DNA from: Sphingobacterium wenxiniae
GTDB lineage: Bacteria > Bacteroidota > Bacteroidia > Sphingobacteriales > Sphingobacteriaceae
Direction of reading: 5' to 3'
Assembly (NCBI RefSeq): GCF_900116225.1
Contig: NZ_FOZZ01000007.1
Location: 186,001-250,000 of the forward strand
DNA length: 64,000 nt
A program made the position numbers and the translations under genes. Every line of letters begins with the position of its first letter. The first letter of the stretch is position 1. Positions 27,471 through 35,634 of the stretch are shown here, piece by piece. Below the pieces are notes generated by a model. The model made no database searches. It was given only the letters and a program-made list of their open reading frames with translations, and was not told the origin of the DNA.

Positions 27471-28955
27471 TTATTTTCTAACGTCTAATGCCTTAATATC
27501 TTCTTCCGTTACAGAGTCATATTTACCCAAAGTATTTTTGAAGAATTCCACTTGTTCGTCAGGGAATGCTCCTTCTTGAGCCAATTTCGTTTTCTGTTGT
27601 AAACTTGCAGATTTCAATAATAACTTAACCTCAGCAATTGCAATACCTGGCAAGAAGCGCAAGAACAACAAGAACAAGGTAAAGAATAAACCGATGGATC
27701 CTACAAAGATACCTACATCAACCCAGGTTGGATAGAACATTGCCCATGAAGAAGGTAAGTAATCACGGTGCAATGAAGTCACGATAATTACAAAACGCTC
27801 AAACCACATACCGATGTTCACAACTATAGATAATACCCATGAGATCGGAATACTTGTACGAATCTTTTTGAACCAGAATAATTGTGGAGAAATCACGTTA
27901 CAAGTCATCATCGCCCAGTAAGCCCAGGCATAAGGACCAGCCACACGGTTAGCAAAAGCATACATCTCGTACTCTGAACCTGAATACCATGCGATAAACA
28001 ACTCTGTCAAATAGGCGATACCTACGATAGAACCTGTAGTCATGATGATTTTGTTCATAGACTCGATATGGAACATCGTAATGTAGTGCTCAAAGTTCAT
28101 AACCTTACGTAGAATTAAAAGTAAGGTTTGTACCATCGCAAAACCAGAGAAGATCGCTCCAGCAACGAAGTATGGAGGGAAAATCGTGGTGTGCCATCCC
28201 GGGATAACCGAGGTAGCAAAGTCCATGGATACAATTGTGTGTACGGAAAGTACCAACGGTGTAGAGATACCTGCCAAAATCAAGGATACAATCTCAAAAC
28301 GTTGCCATGTCTTCACCGAACCATTCCATCCGAAGGACAAGATTTTATATACTTTTTGTTTAACACCTGTAGCACGGTCACGTACAGAAGCGATATCCGG
28401 CAACAAACCACAGTACCAGAATACCAAGGATACGGTAAAGTAAGTAGAGATCGCGAATGCATCCCATACCAATGGAGAGTTGAAGTTAACCCAAAGTGAC
28501 CCAAATTGATTTGGTAAAGGGAAAATCCAGTAAGCTAACCAAGGACGTCCCATGTGGGCAACAACATATGTCGCGGCACAGATAACGGCGAAAATCGTCA
28601 TCGCCTCTGCCGAACGGTTAATGGAGTTACGCCAGTTCTGGCGGAAAAGTAATAATACGGCTGAAATCAACGTTCCGGCGTGACCGATACCTACCCACCA
28701 TACGAAGTCGGTGATATCCCATGCCCAACCTACTGTTTTATTCAGACCCCAAGCACCGATACCTGTCCAAAAGGTATAACCGACACTCACAACCCATAAC
28801 ATAGCTCCCAAAGCGGCTACAATAAAGCCGATCCACCAAGCTTTGTTCGGTTTATTTTCAACCGGTAGTAAGATATCATCCGTAATTTTTGCATACGTAA
28901 TGTCCTTACCGGTCATTAATGGTTCTCTTAATATTGATTCGTTATGCGATGACAT
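27471..28955 (-). CDS. actC: Alternative complex III quinol-binding subunit ActC (NrfD/PsrC family)
   Basis: 494 residues with about ten membrane helices. NrfD/PsrC fold: FVWWVGIGHAGTLISAVLLLF (conserved GIGHAGT region near the quinol site), AATYVVAHMGRPWLAYWI, FWYCGLLPDIASVRDR, and VHTIVSMDFATSVIPGWHTTI. ActC oxidises menaquinol at the periplasmic face and passes electrons to the iron-sulfur clusters of ActB. Lies 29 nt after actB. Confidence 0.95.
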   Translation of the reverse strand: MSSHNESILREPLMTGKDITYAKITDDILLPVENKPNKAWWIGFIVAALGAMLWVVSVGYTFWTGIGAWGLNKTVGWAWDITDFVWWVGIGHAGTLISAVLLLFRQNWRNSINRSAEAMTIFAVICAATYVVAHMGRPWLAYWIFPLPNQFGSLWVNFNSPLVWDAFAISTYFTVSLVFWYCGLLPDIASVRDRATGVKQKVYKILSFGWNGSVKTWQRFEIVSLILAGISTPLVLSVHTIVSMDFATSVIPGWHTTIFPPYFVAGAIFSGFAMVQTLLLILRKVMNFEHYITMFHIESMNKIIMTTGSIVGIAYLTELFIAWYSGSEYEMYAFANRVAGPYAWAYWAMMTCNVISPQLFWFKKIRTSIPISWVLSIVVNIGMWFERFVIIVTSLHRDYLPSSWAMFYPTWVDVGIFVGSIGLFFTLFLLFLRFLPGIAIAEVKLLLKSASLQQKTKLAQEGAFPDEQVEFFKNTLGKYDSVTEEDIKALDVRK

Positions 28956-28984
28956 ATTTTTTTTATTTCAGAATTAGAATAAAA

Positions 28985-31900
28985 TTACGCTTCAAATGTA
29001 TTTCTGACTTTCGTCATGTAGCCAATGTTCGGCTGAACGTTGATTTCCTCTAACACGTAGTAAACACGTTCGTTACGCAATGCTTTTGAAACCTCTGATT
29101 CAGGATCGTTAATATCACCGAAGATGATAGCATTTGCTGAACAAGCCTCTTGACAAGCCATTTTTACATCGCCATCTCTCAACTTGCGTTTTTCAATCTT
29201 CGCTTCCAATTTACCTGCTTGGATACGCTGTATACACATTGAACATTTCTCCATAACCCCACGAGAACGTGTAGTTACATCTGGATTCAATACCAATTGT
29301 GTAAACTCGTTGTTCAAATAGTTGTCGAAACGAGAGTCATTCCAGTAGTTAAACCAGTTGAAACGACGTACTTTATACGGACAGTTGTTCGCACAGTAAC
29401 GTGTACCAAAACAACGGTTGTAAGCCATGTGATTCAAACCTTCTGAAGAGTGTACTGTCGCCAATACCGGACATACCGTCTCACAAGGAGCGTGATCACA
29501 GTGCTGACACAACATCGGCTGGTGAACAACCGTTACATCCTCATAATCGTAATCTGTAGCTTTTGCAATTTCTTTCTCTTTCGTCAACTTGCCTTCGGCA
29601 GTCTCTAAAGTATAGTACCGGTCGATACGTAACCAGTGCATCTCACGACGACGACGAACCTCGTCACGTCCTACAACAGGAACGTTGTTCTCCACGTTAC
29701 AAGCCACAATACAAGAACCACAACCTGTACAAGCGTTCAAGTCGATCGCCATCACCCACTTGTGACCCGGCGCCTCAAACTTGTTCCATAAGTCGTAAGT
29801 CTTATGCGAATCTGCAAAGCGTCCTGACTCGGAGTTTGGATCTTTTAAATATTTTGCAAAAGTCGTTTCACGGATAATGTTACGACCTTCGATAGTGTGG
29901 TGTGTTTGTGTCTGTGCTAATTCGTAAGTACCACCTGCTTTCGTTACAGAAGCTTTAGCCGCAAACTGTACCGTTCCATTCACAACCTGTGCAAAAGGAT
30001 AAGCATTTTTACCGACGTTGTTACCCGCTTTACCAACTTTAGTGCGTCCGTAACCTACGGCTACCGACACTGTACCTAAAGCCTGACCAGGTTGAAGAAC
30101 CACTGGCAATTCTACAGAATAACCATTGGCTTCAACAGTTACTTTACCATTTTCACCTAAGCCTAATTTCTCTGCATCTCTTGGGTTCAACGCAGCATAG
30201 TTGTCCCAAGTCACTTTAGAAACTGGATCAGGAAGCTCTTGTAAATACGCATTGTTCGCATAACGGCCATCACGTATAGAAGTTGATTCGTACAGTTTCA
30301 ATTCAAAATCGCCTGCAATCGCTTTTGCAGCTGTGTTGATAGCTGTTGTTACAGCATTTACATCAACATTTGCCGTGTATGATGAACCTGTTTCGGATCC
30401 TTTATAAATAAAACCAGTCTGCAAAACATCTTTCCATGCTTTACCAGTACCTGCAAGGATATTGTTTTCCCAGTTCTGTCTAACAAATTCGTAAATATTA
30501 GTGTTATCACCCGCCCAAACCAATAAGCTTTGCTCTGCTTGGCGTGTATTGAACACCGGATTAATTGTTGGTTGTACGACAGTGTAGTATCCTTCTTTAG
30601 AAGAAGAGTCACCCCAAGCTTCTAAGAAAGTACAGTTCGGTGCAATCGCATTCAACTCAGAAGCCGTTTCGTCAGCACGATCTGCAAAAGATAAGGTGAA
30701 ATCAACTTTCGCTAAAGCATTCTGTACATCAGCTGGCTTGAAGTAATCGTAAACAGGGTTGCTGTTCAGGAAGAAAGCCACACCAACTTGTCCAGCGGTT
30801 GCATTCGCCAGAAATTGTTGGAAAGCTGCGTCAGAACCTTGATATTGTTTCGAGTAATTATCTAAATCGATGATTGAACCATACGCACCTAACGCGCTAT
30901 TGACAGCATTTACCAAAGATTGTACGTTCACATCATTAGAACCCGCTACGACAACAGCAGCTCCTCTTGCATTCGTCAATTCTTTAGCGGCCAATGTAAT
31001 CGCCGTTTGTGCCTTTTTATTGGTAATACCACCCGCCAATGATTGTCCGGTAATTGCGTTGTATAAAGAAATTAACGCAGCACCTTCTTCTGATGGTTTG
31101 ATAGCAATACGTACATCTGCATTCGTACCAGTCATGCTTAGACCGGATTCAAACTGGATGTGACGTGACATTTTACCATTTTTCAATGATTTGTAGTCAC
31201 GGTTTTTAATATAATCTTGTGTGTGTTCTTCACCTGCTAACCAAGAACCTAAGAAATCCGCAGCAACCGAAACAACAACATTTGCATTTTGGAAGTGGTA
31301 AGAAGGCACCACGGCTTTACCAAAACTTGCTCTGTTTGCTTCAATGATACCGCTATATGATACTGCATCTACCTGTACATGGGTTGTCGTAGGATATTTC
31401 TCAGCTAATTTTGCAATGGCAGCCAAAGTTGAAGGACTGTTAACCGAATTGGATACAATAGTAATTTGTTTCCCTGCTGATGCAGCTTTATCCAATGCAG
31501 CAATGACAGTAGCATCCAATTTGGTCCAATCTACATCTTTACCACCCACCTGCGGGTTTTGTAACTTGGACATATCGTAAAGATCCAAAACTGATGCAGC
31601 TGCCGTAGCATCTGTACCTTGATTCAGACCAATCGAATTAGGGTTGGCAGCAATCGAAATCGGACGTCCCTCACGTGTTCTGACCAATACACTCTGCCCA
31701 TTGAAAGAAGAAGCATAGAAATTCGGGATACCCGGAGTCACTTCTTCTGGTTTGATAACATAAGGCACAGCCTTATGCACCGGTGTACGATTACAAGCTG
31801 CAAGCGTCACAGCTCCTAAACCGAAACCTAAGGCTTTTAAGAAATCACGACGAGGAGTCTTGGTACTTAAGCCTGCTTCATTTAATACATCTTCTACAGG

Positions 31901-31996
31901 AATAGGCTCGGCAAACTCACCTTTGCTGCTCTCAACGAAAGCAGGTGTTTGTTGCAATTCTTCCAAACCTTTCCAATATTTTTTATTGCTATCCAT
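28985..31996 (-). CDS. actB: Alternative complex III iron-sulfur/molybdopterin-like subunit ActB
   Basis: 1003 residues. An internal Tat-type signal (TPRRDFLKALGFGLGAVTLA at about 47-66) precedes a molybdopterin-oxidoreductase-like region (about 90-700) that in ACIII lacks the cofactor. The C-terminal iron-sulfur part has four cysteine clusters: ACTGCGSCIVACN, CQHCDHAPCETVCPV, CFGTRYCANNCPYKV, and CSMCIQ together with MACQEAC, enough for three [4Fe-4S] and one [3Fe-4S]-type cluster as known for ActB. Lies 40 nt after actA. Confidence 0.95.
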   Translation of the reverse strand: MDSNKKYWKGLEELQQTPAFVESSKGEFAEPIPVEDVLNEAGLSTKTPRRDFLKALGFGLGAVTLAACNRTPVHKAVPYVIKPEEVTPGIPNFYASSFNGQSVLVRTREGRPISIAANPNSIGLNQGTDATAAASVLDLYDMSKLQNPQVGGKDVDWTKLDATVIAALDKAASAGKQITIVSNSVNSPSTLAAIAKLAEKYPTTTHVQVDAVSYSGIIEANRASFGKAVVPSYHFQNANVVVSVAADFLGSWLAGEEHTQDYIKNRDYKSLKNGKMSRHIQFESGLSMTGTNADVRIAIKPSEEGAALISLYNAITGQSLAGGITNKKAQTAITLAAKELTNARGAAVVVAGSNDVNVQSLVNAVNSALGAYGSIIDLDNYSKQYQGSDAAFQQFLANATAGQVGVAFFLNSNPVYDYFKPADVQNALAKVDFTLSFADRADETASELNAIAPNCTFLEAWGDSSSKEGYYTVVQPTINPVFNTRQAEQSLLVWAGDNTNIYEFVRQNWENNILAGTGKAWKDVLQTGFIYKGSETGSSYTANVDVNAVTTAINTAAKAIAGDFELKLYESTSIRDGRYANNAYLQELPDPVSKVTWDNYAALNPRDAEKLGLGENGKVTVEANGYSVELPVVLQPGQALGTVSVAVGYGRTKVGKAGNNVGKNAYPFAQVVNGTVQFAAKASVTKAGGTYELAQTQTHHTIEGRNIIRETTFAKYLKDPNSESGRFADSHKTYDLWNKFEAPGHKWVMAIDLNACTGCGSCIVACNVENNVPVVGRDEVRRRREMHWLRIDRYYTLETAEGKLTKEKEIAKATDYDYEDVTVVHQPMLCQHCDHAPCETVCPVLATVHSSEGLNHMAYNRCFGTRYCANNCPYKVRRFNWFNYWNDSRFDNYLNNEFTQLVLNPDVTTRSRGVMEKCSMCIQRIQAGKLEAKIEKRKLRDGDVKMACQEACSANAIIFGDINDPESEVSKALRNERVYYVLEEINVQPNIGYMTKVRNTFEA

Positions 31997-32035
31997 TTAA
32001 GCTGTATATAAGATTGCGTATTCCTAAATTAACTA

Positions 32036-33319
32036 TTAATAGTGACATTTACCACATTCCAGACCACCGATCATGGCTGCAGTCATTTTCTCACCTTTTT
32101 TCAATTTCTCGTGCGCTTCGATCAACTGATCGTAGTATGCGTTATTTACGTCTACTTCGGTCTCACGGTGACAATCCACACACCATTTCATTGTAAGTGG
32201 AGAATATTGATAAACTTCCTCCATATTTTCTATCGGACCGTGACAAGTTTGACACTCTACTCCCGCAACAGTTACGTGTTGTGAGTGGTTGAAATATGCA
32301 AAGTCAGGTAAATTATGAATTCTAACCCACTGAATAGGTTTTGGATTATTACCGTACTCTTTCGTCTCAGGGTTAAAGTCCACTGCTTTGTAAATCTTCG
32401 CAATTTCTGGAGAAACAGCACCATCATAATGATCCGATGCAGTCACCGTGTTGTGACAGTTCATACAAACGTTAGCCGATGGAATCGAAGCATTTTTCGA
32501 TTTGTAAGCACCGCCATGACAGTATTGACACTCGATTTGATTAACACCAGCATGGATTTGGTGCGAGAATTTAATTGGCTGAACCGGTTGATACCCTGTG
32601 TGAACGCCTACGTTCCACATCGTATTCCACCCTAAAACACCTAAGAAAGCAACCAAGCCCAATACAGCGAACCCAACCAGCTTCTTATTCTGTACAAAAG
32701 CCTTAGCAAACTTCGCAACACTGCTTTCCTGATAAACTTCGTTTTTAGCTTGCGCTGCTTCAATCGCTGCTTGATTTGCCGCAATAACTTTCTCCAAAGA
32801 GCGAATAACGCGGTTCAAAACAACAATTACCACCACCGCTAATACAACGATAGCAATCAAGCCCACAATCATCAACGTGTTGGCATCATTGGAAGCTCCA
32901 CCGCCAGCAGCTCCAGCATCGCCTGTCACCGCTTTTTCAGCCAATTTCACTTCTTCTGCCCCAACATAAGCGATGATGTCACGAATGTCGTCCTCAGAAA
33001 GGTTAGCGTAAGATGCCATCATCGTTGGATACTGACCTTTCAACTCAACCGCAATCGGGTCTCCAGAATCCACCATTCCCTGCGGATTATGTATCCACTT
33101 GATAATCCAAGCCTCTTCCCTTCTCTCAGCCAAACCAGCCAAATCTGGACCGGTTAACTTCTTCCCAATAGCGTGACAAGACTGACAAGCGTTAGCTTTA
33201 AAAAGCGCAGCACCATTAGCAGCATCTTGCGCACGAGACATCGTAACGGCAAACAACAACATCAGACCAACAGACATTGTCTTTGCAAGTTTTCCCAAAA
33301 CGGATGAGATATTTCTCAT
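32036..33319 (-). CDS. actA: Alternative complex III multiheme cytochrome ActA, fused to a class I cytochrome c
   Basis: About 427 residues from ATG 33319; a GTG three codons upstream is less likely. After a signal peptide (ending TMSRAQ) comes a class I cytochrome c domain with CQSCHAIGKKLTGPDL (heme at about 44-48) and a distal methionine in YPTMMASYANLSEDD. After a membrane helix (LMIVGLIAIVVLAVVVIVVL), a linker and a second helix (LVGFAVLGLVAFLGVLGW) comes the ActA pentaheme part with CQYCH, CMNCH, CQTCH, CVDCH and CGKCH, giving six CxxCH motifs in all. ActA relays electrons on the periplasmic side. First gene of the block. Confidence 0.93.
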   Translation of the reverse strand: MRNISSVLGKLAKTMSVGLMLLFAVTMSRAQDAANGAALFKANACQSCHAIGKKLTGPDLAGLAERREEAWIIKWIHNPQGMVDSGDPIAVELKGQYPTMMASYANLSEDDIRDIIAYVGAEEVKLAEKAVTGDAGAAGGGASNDANTLMIVGLIAIVVLAVVVIVVLNRVIRSLEKVIAANQAAIEAAQAKNEVYQESSVAKFAKAFVQNKKLVGFAVLGLVAFLGVLGWNTMWNVGVHTGYQPVQPIKFSHQIHAGVNQIECQYCHGGAYKSKNASIPSANVCMNCHNTVTASDHYDGAVSPEIAKIYKAVDFNPETKEYGNNPKPIQWVRIHNLPDFAYFNHSQHVTVAGVECQTCHGPIENMEEVYQYSPLTMKWCVDCHRETEVDVNNAYYDQLIEAHEKLKKGEKMTAAMIGGLECGKCHY

Positions 33320-33403
33320 ATTTAGCACTTTATACTATTTATTTATGATATAAAAACTTTTAAAATTCGTTGTTATAGGAGCCTACCCCCCCTATACAAT
33401 GCA

Positions 33404-33436
33404 CAAAAGTATAACTATTTAAGTAATCAGTGACAA
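33404..33436 (-). promoter_or_regulatory. Promoter of the act-cox gene block
   Basis: Minus strand: TTG (33434-33436), 22 nt, then TACTTTTG (33404-33411), a perfect TAnnTTTG. Transcription would start near 33397, about 78 nt before the actA start. Confidence 0.5.
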
Positions 33437-33616
33437 TTTAATGACGCAAATTGTCAATTTAAAACCATTCTAAATAGTAGTTAATATTTGTTAAATTTCA
33501 TTATTTTTAGAGACAGTATTTTTGGCCCTCTTCCAACCAAAACCTTATCAAATTTAAATTGTTTTTCTGATAAAAAGAACCCAACTTTGAATATATATTA
33601 TAAATAAGGTGTCGGC

Positions 33617-34111
33617 ATGCAAATTAGAGCACTATCCATTTTACTGGTGAGTTGTGGGTTAATTGCCTTTTCGTGCCAACAAAAGGCTACAGATGCCGTG
33701 CACACGTCAAGAAACAAGCAAAAAATCATTACCAACATGAGCGATAGTAATAAATACAACGAACTTAGCCCAGAAGAGGAATACATTATCTTACATAAGG
33801 GCACTGAGCGCCCTTTTACCGGGGCCTTACTGAACAACAAAGCTGCAGGCACCTATATCTGCAAACGCTGCGACGCTCCGTTGTATCTATCAAAAGACAA
33901 ATTCGAATCACACTGCGGATGGCCGAGCTTTGACGATGAAATCCCGGGAGCAGTGCGCAAAGAAACAGATGCCGATGGTAGACGGACAGAAATCCTATGC
34001 GCCAAGTGTGGAGGTCACCTTGGTCATGTATTCGAAGGGGAAGGTTTCACAGCGAAGAACACACGTCATTGCGTCAATTCACTGTCTATGAAATTTGTTC
34101 CGGCAGAGTAA
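33617..34111 (+). CDS. msrB: Peptide-methionine (R)-S-oxide reductase, predicted exported
   Basis: 164 residues. MsrB reduces methionine-R-sulfoxide in proteins. The catalytic cysteine is in [13 protein letters not shown] near the C-terminus. Two CxxC zinc sites are present (ICKRCDAP and [11 protein letters not shown]), plus the substrate segment [15 protein letters not shown]. The N-terminus ([20 protein letters not shown]) looks like a lipoprotein signal, suggesting a periplasmic enzyme. A start at Met 41 (33737) would give a cytoplasmic form. The 3' end overlaps the convergent lacI gene by 26 bp. Confidence 0.93.
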   Translation: MQIRALSILLVSCGLIAFSCQQKATDAVHTSRNKQKIITNMSDSNKYNELSPEEEYIILHKGTERPFTGALLNNKAAGTYICKRCDAPLYLSKDKFESHCGWPSFDDEIPGAVRKETDADGRRTEILCAKCGGHLGHVFEGEGFTAKNTRHCVNSLSMKFVPAE

Positions 34112-35105
34112 CAATCGATGATTCCCTGATGATCAACTCACAGGGAATTGTTATTTTACGCAGTTCTTTTGACCGCCCTGCTATATCCGCCACCAATGTC
34201 TGGATGAGTTCTTTTGTAAGTTGTTCTATGTTTTGGGACACAACCGTTATTGAGGGATCATGCAATTTGAAAAGCGTATGTTCATCAAAAGCGGCCATCC
34301 TTGGCAGCGGTATACGATGTTCTTTTAAAGCTTTCAGCCCACTTACTGCCAGATAGTTTGTTGAAAAAAGTACCGCATCCATTTTATTATCCACGATAAA
34401 TTCTAGTATCTGATCTTTAGCATCCTGCTCTGGAGCACCTAGTTGCAGTTTTTTGATATAAGACTGCAACTGAAATTCATCCATTGCCTGCATATAACCC
34501 TCCAAGCGATCACGCATCTGCGTCTGGTTAGAATAGAGCGAAATAAGCCCTACTCGCTTGTTTTCATTTTCCAGCAAGTGCTTAGTAGCTTCATATGCCC
34601 CTTTTTTATTGTCCGAAACGACATAATGGGTATCCACCGTAGGGATATATCGGTCAAATAGTACAACAGGGATATTATTTTGACGAATATTCGCAATAGT
34701 ATCTTCCAATCCCTCCGAAGGTGTAATGATAAAACCGTCCACCTGACGGTCCATAAACATCTGAATCAATTCCTTTGCTTTCTGACCGTCATTATTCATG
34801 CTACAATAGATAATATGATAGCCCGCATCATAAGCCTGACGCTCTATATATTTAGCAACATTGGAAAAGAAAGGATTGGCGATATCCTCAACCAGCAGTC
34901 CCAAAATCTTTGTTTGCCCAGTCCTCAGGCTTTTGGCTAATTGATTAGGCTTATATCCTACTTTTTTGACATAATCCAACACGCGCTTCGTCATCGCATC
35001 GCTTATGCGTTTCTCCTTGGCCTTATCATTCAAAATAAAGGATACCGTTGTCACTGAAATCCCTAAGGCTTTCGCTATATCGCTAATCAATACACGTTTT
35101 TTCAT
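34086..35105 (-). CDS. LacI-family transcriptional regulator
   Basis: 339 residues. An N-terminal LacI helix-turn-helix ([25 protein letters not shown], residues about 6-30) and hinge ([21 protein letters not shown]) precede a periplasmic-binding-protein-like ligand domain ([40 protein letters not shown]). It is divergent from a GH92 gene, with a 529-bp gap between, and is a reasonable candidate regulator of it. Its 3' end overlaps msrB on the other strand. Confidence 0.93.
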   Translation of the reverse strand: MKKRVLISDIAKALGISVTTVSFILNDKAKEKRISDAMTKRVLDYVKKVGYKPNQLAKSLRTGQTKILGLLVEDIANPFFSNVAKYIERQAYDAGYHIIYCSMNNDGQKAKELIQMFMDRQVDGFIITPSEGLEDTIANIRQNNIPVVLFDRYIPTVDTHYVVSDNKKGAYEATKHLLENENKRVGLISLYSNQTQMRDRLEGYMQAMDEFQLQSYIKKLQLGAPEQDAKDQILEFIVDNKMDAVLFSTNYLAVSGLKALKEHRIPLPRMAAFDEHTLFKLHDPSITVVSQNIEQLTKELIQTLVADIAGRSKELRKITIPCELIIRESSIVTLPEQIS

Positions 35106-35528
35106 TCCAATACATTGTATAAGCCCAATCTACTAAAAAAAATTAGCAAATCGTTTAATTAATGCTAAAATTCAGAATAAATGCATCAAAATTTGTTTTT
35201 AACAAGAGTCGTGTTGAGGGGAAATGGAGTTTTTTTGTTAGACAGTTTTTTTATGTCGCTCAGGCCGCCTAAAGCTTTTGCTTTGGCATCAAGATTAAGT
35301 GTACCTGCATTATTATCCTCTCCCCAGCCCTCTCCAAAGGAGAGGGAGCGTATAGTTTGCTACCTGTCTAACTGTCAAGGAAACTAATTGGTTTCCCTCT
35401 CCTTGGGAGAGGGATTAAGGGTGAGGACTATAACAAAAAGTTTTTTGATAACTAATGCCCTGTCCCGGCGAGGGACGGAAAGGCTGTGGGATGGGAAGAA
35501 TCGACACATTGTCAAAAGAAATCCTCCC
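35106..35528. other. Gene-free spacer between lacI and GH92 with several hairpins
   Basis: I see no credible gene here. The spacer holds a 9-bp inverted repeat, GTTAGACAG (35237-35245) against CTGTCTAAC (35364-35372), a hairpin GCCTAAAGC/GCTTTGGC (35267-35287), and two related hairpins: CCCTCTCC-AAA-GGAGAGGG (35328-35346) and CCCTCTCC-TTG-GGAGAGGG (35395-35413). The two CCCTCTCC words lie in longer imperfect mirror sequences and resemble dispersed repeat debris. Two short frames exist but look like chance. Confidence 0.6.
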
Positions 35529-35560
35529 TTTGTTTTAAGCATAGAAATAAGATACATTTG
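35529..35560 (+). promoter_or_regulatory. Promoter of the GH92 gene
   Basis: TTTG (35529-35532), 20 nt, then TACATTTG (35553-35560): full matches to both Bacteroidota promoter elements. Predicted start near 35567 and a leader of about 68 nt. Confidence 0.7.
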
Positions 35561-35634
35561 TCCTGTCTTCTAAAAGGTTTTTTACCTACATATCCTCCTT
35601 TTTTAGTAATATTATCTTTTTAAGAATAAAGAAT

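Noticed and set aside
35181-35573. Two small plus-strand frames (68 and 61 codons) between lacI and GH92
   Set aside because: They run through inverted-repeat sequence, have no ribosome binding site or recognisable protein, and the second ends near the GH92 promoter.
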